From contig JAVXEO010000015.1 in assembly GCA_036658435.1 (NCBI GenBank), forward strand, positions 1 to 34,479: a stretch of 34,479 nucleotides of DNA. The letters run 5' to 3'. Shown here piece after piece: positions 16,358 to 25,327 of the stretch. The notes under the pieces are model-generated. The model did no database searches and was not told where the DNA came from. It was given only the letters and a program-made list of their open reading frames with translations. Each line of letters begins with the position of its first letter. Position 1 is the stretch's first letter. Both the position numbers and the translations under genes were made by a program. This DNA comes from DIGJ01 sp036658435 (GTDB lineage Bacteria > Bacillota > Clostridia > Lachnospirales > Lachnospiraceae).

Positions 16358-18484
16358 ATGGCAGTAGAACAAGGCAGTTTGTCAATTAATTCAGAAAACA
16401 TTTTTCCAATTATTAAGAAATGGTTGTATTCCGATCATGATATTTTTGTAAGAGAGTTAGTATCCAATGGTTGCGATGCAATTACAAAGTTAAAGAAATT
16501 AGAGGTAATGGGTGAAACATCGATACCGGAAGATCATAAATTTAAGATAGCGGTAGAAGTTAATCCAGAAGAAAAAACCCTTACTTTTATCGATAATGGT
16601 ATTGGTATGAGTGAAGACGAAGTAAAAGAGTACATCAACCAGATTGCATTTTCAGGTGCCGCTGATTTCCTGGAAAAGTATAAAGATAAAGCAAATGAAG
16701 AACAGATTATTGGTCATTTTGGTCTGGGATTTTATTCTGCATTTATGGTTGCCGATAAGGTTACCATAGACACCCTTTCCTATAGAGATGGAGAAAAGCC
16801 GGTTCACTGGGAATCAGAAGGTGGCACCACGTTTGCAATGGAAGAAGGAGATAAAGAAGGATTTGGAACTAAGATAACCCTGTATTTGAATGAAGATTCC
16901 TATGAGTTTTCAAATGAATACCGCGTTAAAGAAATCCTTGAAAAATATTGTTCTTTTATGCCAATCGAAATCTTCCTTTCCAAAGCAAATGCAGAGCAGG
17001 AATATGAAACCATTGATGCTGCAGAGGTACGTGAAGAAGATGTGGTCGTTGAACACATTGTAGAAGAAGCAAAAACAGAAGAAAAAGAAAATGAAGCCGG
17101 AGAAAAGGAAATTGTTGAAGTTTCTCCAAAAAAAGAAAAAGCAAAAATTAATAAACGCCCGGTATCATTAAGTGATACAGCACCACTTTGGACGAAACAT
17201 CCAAACGAATGCACGGATGAAGAATATAAAGAGTTTTACAGGAAGGTATTCCATGATTATAAAGAACCGTTGTTCTGGATTCATTTGAACATGGACTATC
17301 CATTTAATTTGAAGGGAATCTTGTATTTCCCTAAGCTAAATACAGAATACGACCGTATTGAAGGAACGATTAAGCTATATAATAATCAGGTATTTATTGC
17401 GGATAACATCAAAGAAGTAATTCCTGAGTTTTTACTCCTTTTAAAAGGTGTCATTGACTGTCCGGACTTACCACTGAATGTATCTAGAAGTGCTTTACAA
17501 AATGATGGTTTTGTAAAGAAAATTTCAGACTATATTACCAAAAAAGTAGCAGATAAATTATCCGGTATGTATAAGGTAAATCGTGAAAATTACGAAAAAT
17601 ATTGGGATGATATTAGCCCATTCATTAAGTTTGGTTGCTTAAAAGATGATAAGTTTTGTGAAAAAATGAAAGACTATATTATATTTAAAGACTTAGATAA
17701 AAAGTATATGACGCTGCCAGAGTATGTAAAGGCGTTAAAACCGGAAGAAGAGCAAGAAGAAATAGAGAAAGAAGAAATAGAGAAAGAAGAAATAGAACAG
17801 CCGGAAGTAGTGGAAAGTTCGGAGAATCAGAACGCAGAAGAAATGGATTCCGATTCCGAAGAAGAAACGGAAGAAACCAAAAAAGATACGGTTTACTATA
17901 TAACCGACGAGCAGCAGCAGAGCCAATATATCAATATGTTTAAGGAAGAGGGCATGAATGCTTTAATTCTTACCCACAACATTGACCAACCGTTTATTAC
18001 ACATTTAGAGCAGACCAATGAAACCATTCATTTCCAAAGAATTGATGCAGACCTCACTGAAAACTTTAAAGAAGAGTTGAATGAAGAAGAATTAAAGGAA
18101 GAAACCGAGACGTTAACGGATCTGTTTAAAAAAGCACTTGGTATGGATAATTTGACTCTTAAAGTAGAAAAACTGAAAAATGAAAAAGTATCCTCTATGA
18201 TTACACTTTCTGAAGAAAGTCGCAGAATGCAGGATATGATGAAAATGTATGCAATGGATGGCATGGATCCGGGTATGTTTGGCCCAAGTGGAGAAACACT
18301 GGTACTTAACGCCAACAACCAATTGGTTCAATACGTATTCCAGCATAAAGATGGAGAAAATATAGAATTATTCTGTAAACAATTATATGATTTAGCAGCA
18401 ATCAGCCAAAGACCACTGGCGCCAGAGGCAATGACACAATTTATTGCAAGAAGTAATGAAATTATGTTCCTGTTAGCAAAATAA
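16358..18484 (+). CDS. htpG: Molecular chaperone HtpG (Hsp90) with acidic insertions
   Basis: A 708-residue Hsp90, longer than the ~625 of most bacterial HtpG. The ATP-binding N-domain has RELVSNGCDAI (E33, N37), FIDNGIGM and IGHFGLGFYSAFMVAD. The middle domain has the LNVSRSALQND arginine loop (about 373-383). Two charged insertions stand out: about 226-266, like the linker of eukaryotic Hsp90, and about 461-510, very rich in Glu with repeated EEIEK units. A C-terminal dimerisation domain follows. The start is the ATG at 16358 with AAGGAG 8 bases upstream; a GTG three codons earlier overlaps that site. CIRCE upstream predicts heat induction through HrcA. Confidence 0.95.
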   Translation: MAVEQGSLSINSENIFPIIKKWLYSDHDIFVRELVSNGCDAITKLKKLEVMGETSIPEDHKFKIAVEVNPEEKTLTFIDNGIGMSEDEVKEYINQIAFSGAADFLEKYKDKANEEQIIGHFGLGFYSAFMVADKVTIDTLSYRDGEKPVHWESEGGTTFAMEEGDKEGFGTKITLYLNEDSYEFSNEYRVKEILEKYCSFMPIEIFLSKANAEQEYETIDAAEVREEDVVVEHIVEEAKTEEKENEAGEKEIVEVSPKKEKAKINKRPVSLSDTAPLWTKHPNECTDEEYKEFYRKVFHDYKEPLFWIHLNMDYPFNLKGILYFPKLNTEYDRIEGTIKLYNNQVFIADNIKEVIPEFLLLLKGVIDCPDLPLNVSRSALQNDGFVKKISDYITKKVADKLSGMYKVNRENYEKYWDDISPFIKFGCLKDDKFCEKMKDYIIFKDLDKKYMTLPEYVKALKPEEEQEEIEKEEIEKEEIEQPEVVESSENQNAEEMDSDSEEETEETKKDTVYYITDEQQQSQYINMFKEEGMNALILTHNIDQPFITHLEQTNETIHFQRIDADLTENFKEELNEEELKEETETLTDLFKKALGMDNLTLKVEKLKNEKVSSMITLSEESRRMQDMMKMYAMDGMDPGMFGPSGETLVLNANNQLVQYVFQHKDGENIELFCKQLYDLAAISQRPLAPEAMTQFIARSNEIMFLLAK

Positions 18485-18505
18485 AAGGTACTGATTAATT
18501 AACAT

Positions 18506-18545
18506 AAAAATCTCAAAGTATGTTTCCTGTGCTTTGAGATTTTTT
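18506..18545 (+). terminator. Terminator of htpG
   Basis: Arms AAAAATCTCAAAG (18506-18518) and CTTTGAGATTTTT (18532-18544) with a 13-base loop. The T run is part of the right arm and its extension. Confidence 0.85.
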
Positions 18546-18635
18546 AAGTGCAAAAAAATTAATATTATAAAAATAGAAAATATGTCGATATCTACCTATA
18601 AGAGAGATAAAAAAAATGAGGAAAAGAGGAGACTT

Positions 18636-19460
18636 ATGAAAATAGTAAAAATGCCAGATAAAGAAGCATTGTTTGGAACGGCCAGTAAATCCATGGAAAA
18701 GAAAAATGAAAAGACAGAAGAGAGCCAGTTAAAAGGTTCTACACTTTATGCCGGAAAATTAAATACCATGGAGGATGATGCAGTCCTAAAAAAGATACAG
18801 GCACAAAAAAAAGCAATGAAAGTACTTTTGGATACGCATGAAAGAATGATGAAAATGGACGAAGGTGAGGAATCTGCCAGGCAGTATGTTAAGGAACTGG
18901 ATATAGCGGCAAAAGAAGCAGAGGGACAGATGGAAAGGATAGACCAGGCAAAGGAAACATTAAAGGAAAATGGAAGTCCGGAAGAATATGAAGAAATGTC
19001 CAAAGAAATGGATGAAATGCGTAAAATATGGGAAGATAGAGCAAACACGGCGATTCAGGGACAAAAAAGTGTTAATAAAGAAATTGCAAATGTAAAAATG
19101 GAACAATTAAAATCAAACCCTATGGTGAAATCAAAAAGAGAGGCAGAAGCCATTACAGAAGCTGCAGGAGAAAAGTTTATAGATGCCTTAAGGGTAGAAG
19201 GCAAAGAAAAAGCGGACGAAAAACAGAAAGAAAATGTAGAGAAGATAGAAGAACAGAAAGAGAAACAGGAAGAAAAAGAAAAGGCATTAAAAAATACGAC
19301 CTTAGACAAGGCGGAGAAAGTGCCGGCAGAATCAACCGGAGAAATCCAAAATACAGTTGCAAAACAGGAAGAAATTCAAAGAGAAGTAGAAAATATGCTT
19401 CGAGATCAGAAAATGTTAGAAGAAGACTTAAAAGGTCTTTCTGTTGATGAACAAATTTAA
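18636..19460 (+). CDS. Highly charged coiled-coil protein (unknown)
   Basis: A 274-residue protein with no membrane span or signal peptide. It is almost entirely Lys, Glu, Gln, Met and Ala, and strongly predicted by eye to be helical coiled coil from about residue 40 to the end. Residues 1-40 are less helical and include LFGTASKS and GSTLYAGKLN. I do not recognise the family with confidence, though a YAGxLN segment followed by KKIQAQKKAMK recalls uncharacterised Lachnospiraceae proteins. The start is the ATG at 18636 behind GAGGAGA (18626-18632). The frame is open from 18534, but that point lies inside the htpG terminator. Confidence 0.75.
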   Translation: MKIVKMPDKEALFGTASKSMEKKNEKTEESQLKGSTLYAGKLNTMEDDAVLKKIQAQKKAMKVLLDTHERMMKMDEGEESARQYVKELDIAAKEAEGQMERIDQAKETLKENGSPEEYEEMSKEMDEMRKIWEDRANTAIQGQKSVNKEIANVKMEQLKSNPMVKSKREAEAITEAAGEKFIDALRVEGKEKADEKQKENVEKIEEQKEKQEEKEKALKNTTLDKAEKVPAESTGEIQNTVAKQEEIQREVENMLRDQKMLEEDLKGLSVDEQI

Positions 19461-19464
19461 AAAA

Positions 19465-19508
19465 AGGAGGTGAGAATAAGTGGAAGTCTATTCTCATCTC
19501 TTTTTTTT
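19465..19508. terminator. Two-way terminator between the coiled-coil gene and the CmpB-like gene
   Basis: Arms TGAGAATA (19471-19478) and TATTCTCA (19489-19496), with T runs outward on both strands. The right arm contains the stop codon of the minus-strand gene. The left side also carries a perfect AAGGAGGTGA. Confidence 0.8.
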
Positions 19509-19904
19509 GGAAAAGGATAGAATTTTTTCATAAAGAAGACTCATGGTAAACCAAAGAGGTGCATAGTCAAGACGAATCAATCCTTTATAATTTAAGGAGG
19601 AATCACTGTAATCCCAAGGACAGGCACCACGCTTTCTAAGCCAGCTTCCGGTAAAAAATTCGGTTAAAAAAATAAAGGCAGTATAAACAACACCTCTGGT
19701 AATAAAAGAAAAAGGTTTTAGCAGGTGACTGATTGGTTCAATCAGTGCAGCAGATCCATAGATGGGAAACATCCAGATGGAAGTATTACAAATCAATCGT
19801 TTGTCCTCCTTTTTTCGTATTGCTCCAAGTCCCGTCCAGAAACATTCAAAGCACCATCCGCATAAACCACATAAAATAAAATTGCTTGTCAAACATCGTT
19901 TCAT
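19494..19904 (-). CDS. CmpB-type putative ABC transporter permease (PF06541)
   Basis: A 136-residue membrane protein with about four hydrophobic segments. The C-terminal part, CPWDYSDSSLNYKGLIRLDYAPLWF, is characteristic of the ABC_trans_CmpB family. Despite the name, no ATPase partner is nearby, and the true function of these short clostridial members is unknown. The ATG lacks a good ribosome site (only AAAG at close range). It begins 42 bases after the yitT-like gene on the same strand, so the two are probably one transcript. Confidence 0.8.
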   Translation of the reverse strand: MKRCLTSNFILCGLCGWCFECFWTGLGAIRKKEDKRLICNTSIWMFPIYGSAALIEPISHLLKPFSFITRGVVYTAFIFLTEFFTGSWLRKRGACPWDYSDSSLNYKGLIRLDYAPLWFTMSLLYEKILSFSKKKR

Positions 19905-19946
19905 ATCTTTAGTTTGCCATGGAATTTCTATTTTATACGTAGTTTT

Positions 19947-20801
19947 TCAGATAGAATGAAATCCCTTTCCAATAATTTCACTGGTATTGGTAATTAAAAT
20001 AAAAGCAGTGGGATCCACCGTTCGAATATACGTTCGTAGCTTAATGGCTTCCGTTCGATTGAGAACGGTAAATACGATATTCTTATGAGTGCCGGTAAAA
20101 GCACCGGTAGCATCACAAATCGTTGCGCTGCGATGAAGATCATTTACAATATAGTTACAGATGGAATCTGGTTCGGTACACACAACATTAAAATATTTAC
20201 AAAGATTAATATTCTCTATAAAGGTGTCAACCATTAAGGACTTAATTATCAACCCAAGGCAGGAAAATAAGCCGGTTTTTACATCGAATACAAAGAAGGA
20301 AAATGCTGTAATTAAAATGTCAGAAAGTAAAAGGGCATTGCCGATGTTACAACTGGTGTATTTCTTTAAGAGCATGGCAATAACGTCGGTTCCTCCACTG
20401 GAAGCACCAATATTAAATAGAACGGCAGAACCAAGAGCCGGAAGAGCAATGGCAAAAACCAATTCTAAAAATGGTTCATTGGTAAGTGGCTGGGTAAGAG
20501 GAAATACTTTTTCAAAAAAAGAAATGCTTACGGAAAGCAAAATACTGGTATAGGCTGTTTTTACAGCAAAAGGTTTTCCAAGAAAAACCAAACCGATTCC
20601 AAGTAAGAGCATATTCATAATAAAAGTATAATCCCCTGCAGAAAAACGAAAGAGTTTTGCAATAATAACCGCAATACCGGTAACACCGCCAAAGGTGAAA
20701 TTATTTGGAAACTTAAAAAAATACACGCCAAGTGCCATGATGATTGTGCTAAGCGTTAATAATAGGAAGGTTCTGATTTTTTCAACCGTTTTCTTTGTCA
20801 T
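19947..20801 (-). CDS. YitT family membrane protein
   Basis: About 284 residues: an N-terminal YitT/DUF161 membrane domain (five or six helices, with LGVYFFKFPNNFTFGGVTGIA and FNIGASSGGTDVIAMLLKKY) followed by a cytoplasmic DUF2179 domain ending TNTSEIIGKGFHS. The transported compound is not known for most members. I chose the ATG at 20801, where AGGA lies five bases upstream. An ATG six codons earlier (20819) has no ribosome site. The promoter overlaps that of the divergent folC gene. Confidence 0.88.
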   Translation of the reverse strand: MTKKTVEKIRTFLLLTLSTIIMALGVYFFKFPNNFTFGGVTGIAVIIAKLFRFSAGDYTFIMNMLLLGIGLVFLGKPFAVKTAYTSILLSVSISFFEKVFPLTQPLTNEPFLELVFAIALPALGSAVLFNIGASSGGTDVIAMLLKKYTSCNIGNALLLSDILITAFSFFVFDVKTGLFSCLGLIIKSLMVDTFIENINLCKYFNVVCTEPDSICNYIVNDLHRSATICDATGAFTGTHKNIVFTVLNRTEAIKLRTYIRTVDPTAFILITNTSEIIGKGFHSI

Positions 20802-20845
20802 GATAGTCCTCATCTTCATTGGTATTAAATTTTAGTACATATACC

Positions 20846-20873
20846 ATTTTAACATGATTCATTTTGAAGTCAA
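20846..20873 (-). promoter_or_regulatory. Promoter of the yitT-like gene
   Basis: Minus strand: TTGACT (20868-20873), 16-base spacer, TAAAAT (20846-20851). Its -35 box overlaps the -35 box of the plus-strand promoter. Confidence 0.5.
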
Positions 20874-20895
20874 ACACATTTTGTGTTATTATAAT
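20864..20895 (+). promoter_or_regulatory. Promoter of the folC-sda-fol gene run
   Basis: TTGAAG (20864-20869), 17-base spacer, TATTAT (20887-20892); a TATAAT at 20890-20895 is an alternative -10. This leaves a leader of about 110 bases before folC, in which I see no hairpin or riboswitch. Confidence 0.5.
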
Positions 20896-21010
20896 CATGG
20901 TAGTTATGTAGTGATGGAATTTAACCTAATATTTACAGGGAATATTTCCTCTATAAGAAAAAATAACGGACATATTTTTGAAAATCAACCAAAGAAATGG
21001 AATTTAGTAT

Positions 21011-22294
21011 ATGAAAAAAGAAAAAGGACTACTAGAAGAAGCTTCAGCACTTGGAAGTATTCTTGGACTTGAAAGTACAAAAGAATTGATGAAACGGCTG
21101 GGAAACCCACAGGAACAACTTCGATTTGTCCATGTGGCAGGTACCAATGGAAAGGGTTCTACCTGCACCTATATTAGTGCCATTTTAAAAGAAGCAGGAT
21201 ATAAGGTGGGAAGATATGTATCTCCTATTTTATTTGATGATTTGGAATGTATTCAGGTGGATGGCGTATGGATTGAAAAAAAGGATTTTAACAGACATCT
21301 TGAAAAAGTTAAAAAGGCAGTAGACTCCATGATTTTTCATGGACAGCAGCACCCTACGGTTTTTGAAATAGAAACAGCAGTGGCATTTTTAGAGTTTTTT
21401 GAAAAATCCTGTGATATTGTGGTTTTAGAAGTGGGACTTGGTGGACGTTTAGATGCAACCAATATTGTAACGACTGTGGATTGTGCGGTACTTTGTTCCA
21501 TTAGCATGGACCACATGGCTATTTTGGGAGATACTCTGGAGAAAATAGCCTGGGAGAAAGCCGGAATTATAAAAAAAGGAACGAAGGTTGTGTCTTATCC
21601 CCAGGACCCAAGAGTGGTGAAAGTGATAGAGGAAGTTTGTAAAAAACAGAAGGCTGCCTTATACAAAGCCGACATTTCTACTTTGCACCAGATAGAATAT
21701 GGTTTGGAAAGAACAAAATTTCATGATAGGAATTCTTTTTTTGGGGAAGAACTAACACTGGAAACTAAGATGCTGGGAGAAAATCAGGTAAAAAATGCAA
21801 AGCTTGCAATAGAAGTTACTGGGGTGCTAAGGGAAGGCGGATATAAAATAACAAGAGAGAATATAATAAATGGCATCAAAAATGCAGAATGGAAGGGAAG
21901 ATTTTCTCTGCTTCATAAAGAACCCTATGTGATTGTAGACGGTGCACATAATGAAGAAGCGGCAATATCCTTAAAGAAATCCGAGAAACTTTATTTTAAG
22001 GGGAAAAAAATAATACGAATTTTGGGTATTTTTAAAGACAAGGAATACGAAAAAATCGTAAAGGAAACGGTAGATAAAGACGATGTGGTCATTACCATAC
22101 GTCCACCTCAGGAACGGGGACTGGAAGCAGAAATTCTTGCCAACTGCGTAAGAAAATATGCCAAAGATGTGATGACAGCAGAAAGTACGGACAAGGCACT
22201 GACTCTTGGACTAAACATGGCAGAACCGGAGGATGTGATTTTAATCTATGGTTCCCTGTCTTATGTAAAGGAAGTGTATGCGTATTTTTTATAA
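21011..22294 (+). CDS. folC: Folylpolyglutamate synthase / dihydrofolate synthase
   Basis: A 427-residue Mur-ligase-like enzyme that adds glutamate to dihydropteroate and to folates. The P-loop VAGTNGKGST lies near residue 42, followed by YVSPILFDD, VVLEVGLGGRLDATN and SMDHMAILGDTLEKIAWEKAGI (Mg2+ and Glu-binding loop). The C-terminal domain has VDGAHNEEA. The protein begins about ten residues later than typical FolC and its ATG has no clear AGGAGG. An in-frame stop just upstream (near 21005) excludes a longer version. It is the first gene of a folate-related run. Confidence 0.92.
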   Translation: MKKEKGLLEEASALGSILGLESTKELMKRLGNPQEQLRFVHVAGTNGKGSTCTYISAILKEAGYKVGRYVSPILFDDLECIQVDGVWIEKKDFNRHLEKVKKAVDSMIFHGQQHPTVFEIETAVAFLEFFEKSCDIVVLEVGLGGRLDATNIVTTVDCAVLCSISMDHMAILGDTLEKIAWEKAGIIKKGTKVVSYPQDPRVVKVIEEVCKKQKAALYKADISTLHQIEYGLERTKFHDRNSFFGEELTLETKMLGENQVKNAKLAIEVTGVLREGGYKITRENIINGIKNAEWKGRFSLLHKEPYVIVDGAHNEEAAISLKKSEKLYFKGKKIIRILGIFKDKEYEKIVKETVDKDDVVITIRPPQERGLEAEILANCVRKYAKDVMTAESTDKALTLGLNMAEPEDVILIYGSLSYVKEVYAYFL

Positions 22295-22315
22295 GAAAGG
22301 AAAGAAGGTATTTTA

Positions 22316-22981
22316 GTGGAATTTAGTATATTTAATGTGTTAGGCCCTGTTATGATTGGCCCAAGCAGCTCTCATACGGCGGGGGCGGCTAAACTTTCTT
22401 ATGCAGCAAGAACGATGCTGGACAAACCATTTTCACATGTTTCCTTTGGCCTACATGGCTCTTTTGCAAAGACCTACAAAGGACATGGAACCGATATTGC
22501 ACTGGTTGCAGGAGCCCTTGGGATCCGTGAAAATGATGAGAGACTAAGGCAGGCATTTCAAATTGCCAGAGAGTCTGGAATTACCTATGATTTTTATGAA
22601 GTCGAACTTGAAAATGCACATGAAAATACGGTTGTTATTACATTTACCTTAGAAGATGGCGTTAAGGTAGAAGTGGTAGGTGCCTCCATTGGAGGAGGAG
22701 AAATCTTAATTTGCAAGATTCAGGGATTTGAGACCGAACTTTCTATGCATGCAAGTACGCTGCTGATTCGTCATTATGACCGTGTAGGAACCATCAGTGA
22801 AATTACAAAAGTACTGGCAGAAGAAGATATTAACATTGGAGTCATGACGCTGAACCGGAAGACCAAGGGAGAAGATGCCTGCTGTACCATTGAGACAGAC
22901 AGTTTTCTTACAAAGAATGTAGTAGACAAGCTAAAAGAGATAGAAAATATTATAAGTGTGCAGGCGATGAATGTAGAATAG
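22316..22981 (+). CDS. sdaAB: L-serine dehydratase, iron-sulfur dependent, beta subunit
   Basis: A 221-residue subunit of the two-component enzyme that converts L-serine to pyruvate and ammonia. The opening FNVLGPVMIGPSSSHTAGA is diagnostic. The middle has the LHGSFAKTYKGHGTD stretch, and the C-terminal third is an ACT domain (HYDRVGTISEITKVLAEEDINIG) that may sense serine. The start is a GTG at 22316 with GAAGG about seven bases upstream. It sits between folC and sdaAA, 21 bases after folC. Confidence 0.95.
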   Translation: MEFSIFNVLGPVMIGPSSSHTAGAAKLSYAARTMLDKPFSHVSFGLHGSFAKTYKGHGTDIALVAGALGIRENDERLRQAFQIARESGITYDFYEVELENAHENTVVITFTLEDGVKVEVVGASIGGGEILICKIQGFETELSMHASTLLIRHYDRVGTISEITKVLAEEDINIGVMTLNRKTKGEDACCTIETDSFLTKNVVDKLKEIENIISVQAMNVE

Positions 22982-22990
22982 GAGAAAAAA

Positions 22991-23893
22991 ATGTACCAGA
23001 ATATGAAGGACATACTTAATATTACAAAAGAAAAAAATATTCCAATTTATCGACTGGTATTAGATAATGAAATCCGAGTAACGGAAAAAGAAGAACGTTG
23101 GATTTGGGAAGAATTAAAAAAAAGGTATGAAGTAATGAAAGAGGCGGCGTCGAAAGCTTTATACCAAGAAGGAAGTACCGTAGGAAATTTAATTTCAGGG
23201 ATTACAAAAAACCAGTATGAATATACATTGAAAGAAAATACGGTTTGTGGTACCTTTATAAATAAAGTAATGGCCAGAGCACTTTCTTGCAGTGAAGTAA
23301 ATGCCTCTATGGGAAAAATCTGTGCAGCACCAACGGCAGGAGCCTGTGGAATTCTGCCAGCGGTTTTAATCACACTGGAGGAAGAAAAGAAGTTACCTGA
23401 ACCTATGGTTTTAGAAGGACTTTTGGTGGCTTCGGGAATTGGTGCCATTATTATGAAAAATGCAACCGTATCGGGGGCAGAAGGTGGATGTCAGGCAGAA
23501 TGTGGGGTGGCAGCGGCAATGGCGGCAGCAGCGGTCACCTATCTTTCCCAGGGAGATAATGAGATGATTATGAACAGCGTTGCCTTTGCATTGATGAATT
23601 GTATGGGACTGGTATGCGATCCCGTTGCAGGACTGGTTCAGGTACCCTGTGCACAAAGAAATGCTTCCCAGGCAGTAAATGGTCTTTTAAGTGCGGATCT
23701 GGCACTGGCAGGAATGAAAAGTGTGATTCCTCCAGATCAGGTAGTAGATGCCATGTATAAGGTGGGGAAAATGCTTCCATTACCCTTAAAGGAAACGGCC
23801 ATGGGAGGAATTGCCAATACGCCAAAAGGAAAACAAATTGCAAAAGATATTTTCGAATCGGAAGGAATAAACCAAGAGGGAGAGATTTTATGA
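22991..23893 (+). CDS. sdaAA: L-serine dehydratase, iron-sulfur dependent, alpha subunit
   Basis: The 300-residue catalytic subunit that holds an oxygen-sensitive [4Fe-4S] cluster. Cluster and active-site segments are clear: CAAPTAGACGILPA, SGAEGGCQAECG and LVCDPVAGLVQVPC, with conserved Cys in each. It lies nine bases after sdaAB and has AGGAG before its ATG. Its stop overlaps the start of folE as ATGA, which ties serine deamination directly to folate synthesis in expression. Confidence 0.95.
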   Translation: MYQNMKDILNITKEKNIPIYRLVLDNEIRVTEKEERWIWEELKKRYEVMKEAASKALYQEGSTVGNLISGITKNQYEYTLKENTVCGTFINKVMARALSCSEVNASMGKICAAPTAGACGILPAVLITLEEEKKLPEPMVLEGLLVASGIGAIIMKNATVSGAEGGCQAECGVAAAMAAAAVTYLSQGDNEMIMNSVAFALMNCMGLVCDPVAGLVQVPCAQRNASQAVNGLLSADLALAGMKSVIPPDQVVDAMYKVGKMLPLPLKETAMGGIANTPKGKQIAKDIFESEGINQEGEIL

Positions 23894-24444
23894 TTGACAA
23901 ACAAAAAATCCAACAGGCAGTCACCTTATTTTTAGAGGGAATTGGAGAAGATAGTACCAGAGAAGGATTGGTGGAGACACCAAAACGTATTAGTGCCATG
24001 TGCGAGGAACTATTTTCCGGAATTGGAAAAAATGCAGAGGAACCCTTGAAAAAAACATTTACGGCTAAAAATAACGAAATGGTATTGGAAAAAGATATTT
24101 CTTTCTATTCTGTCTGTGAACATCATTTCCTTCCATTTTATGGTAAGGTTCACATTGCCTATGTTCCAGATGGAAAAGTGGTGGGATTAAGTAAACTTGC
24201 AAGATGTGTGGAAGTTTATGCAAGAAGAGCCCAGATTCAAGAACAAATGACCTTTGACATTGCAAATGATATTATGTGCTTTCTGCAGCCTAAGGGTGTT
24301 ATGGTTATGATAGAAGCGGAGCATATGTGTATGACTATGCGTGGGATAAAAAAACCGGGAAGTCAAACCATCAGTTATGCTGCTCTTGGCTGTTTTAAAG
24401 AAAACGAAGCCATGCAGAATAAGTTTTTACAGCTGCTAAGATAG
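23890..24444 (+). CDS. folE: GTP cyclohydrolase I
   Basis: A 184-residue enzyme that makes dihydroneopterin triphosphate from GTP, the first step of folate synthesis. The zinc site is visible as CEHHFLPFYGK plus the later Cys in HMCMTMRG. GLSKLARCVEVYARR and the closing GSQTISYAALG are family hallmarks. The start overlaps the sdaAA stop by four bases. folP follows after 39 bases. Confidence 0.96.
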   Translation: MIDKQKIQQAVTLFLEGIGEDSTREGLVETPKRISAMCEELFSGIGKNAEEPLKKTFTAKNNEMVLEKDISFYSVCEHHFLPFYGKVHIAYVPDGKVVGLSKLARCVEVYARRAQIQEQMTFDIANDIMCFLQPKGVMVMIEAEHMCMTMRGIKKPGSQTISYAALGCFKENEAMQNKFLQLLR

Positions 24445-24483
24445 GTAAAAAAATGATAATCACACAAAAGGGAGAATACATCG

Positions 24484-25305
24484 ATGCAGGATGAGATAAA
24501 GATTGGAAAACATTCTTTTTTGCGAAATGGGAAAACCTATATTATGGGAATTTTAAATGTTACGCCGGACTCTTTTTCAGATGGAGGGCATTATACGCAT
24601 TTAGAAGCGGCCATGTGCCAGGTAGAAAAAATGATAAAAGAGGGGGCGTCCATTATTGACGTAGGGGGAGAGTCTACAAGACCGGATTATACCCAGATTT
24701 CTATAGAAGAAGAAATAAGAAGAGTAGTTCCGGTAATCCGCCTAATAAAGGAAAAATATGATATTGCTATTTCTGTAGATACCTATAAAAGTGAAGTGGC
24801 AAAAGCAGCTATTTTAGCAGGTGCGGACTTAGTGAATGATATCTGGGGGTTAAAATATGATAAAAAGATGGCGGGTGTGATTCAGGAGAGTGGGGCATCT
24901 GTGTGTCTGATGCATAACCGTAAAAATATAGACTACCAAGATTTTTTTGAAGATTTAAAAAGCGATTTATGGGAATCCATAGAAATAGCAAGAGAAGCGG
25001 GAATTCCGGAAAATCGTGTGATGATTGATCCGGGAGTTGGATTTGCAAAATCATTAAAAATGAACCTTATTTGTATCAATAGACTGGAAGAGCTTCACTC
25101 CCTTGGTTTTCCCATTCTTCTGGGGACTTCCAGAAAATCGGTAATTGGGCTCACCCTTGACCTTCCTGTAACAGAACGGGAGGAAGGCACGCTTACAACA
25201 ACCGTGCTAGCCGTGAATAAGGGCTGTCAATTTGTAAGAGTACATAGTATAGAAGAAAATCGGCGTGCTATTGTAATGGCAGAAGCTATCTTAGCAGCAA
25301 AATAG
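24484..25305 (+). CDS. folP: Dihydropteroate synthase
   Basis: A 273-residue TIM-barrel enzyme joining the pterin to p-aminobenzoate, the sulfonamide target. Motifs in order: MGILNVTPDSFSDGG, VGGESTRP, SVDTYKSEVA, NDIWG, DPGVGFAKS and LLGTSRKS. It lies between folE and the folB-folK fusion with AAGGGAG upstream of the ATG. No p-aminobenzoate synthesis genes are in the window. Confidence 0.96.
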   Translation: MQDEIKIGKHSFLRNGKTYIMGILNVTPDSFSDGGHYTHLEAAMCQVEKMIKEGASIIDVGGESTRPDYTQISIEEEIRRVVPVIRLIKEKYDIAISVDTYKSEVAKAAILAGADLVNDIWGLKYDKKMAGVIQESGASVCLMHNRKNIDYQDFFEDLKSDLWESIEIAREAGIPENRVMIDPGVGFAKSLKMNLICINRLEELHSLGFPILLGTSRKSVIGLTLDLPVTEREEGTLTTTVLAVNKGCQFVRVHSIEENRRAIVMAEAILAAK

Positions 25306-25327
25306 GAAAGGAAAAGAAAGGAAGCAG

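Noticed and set aside
20854..21072. 72-residue open frame ahead of and overlapping folC
   Set aside because: I considered a frameshifted N-terminus of FolC. The translation does not resemble FolC and the folC frame has a stop just upstream, so this is leader sequence.
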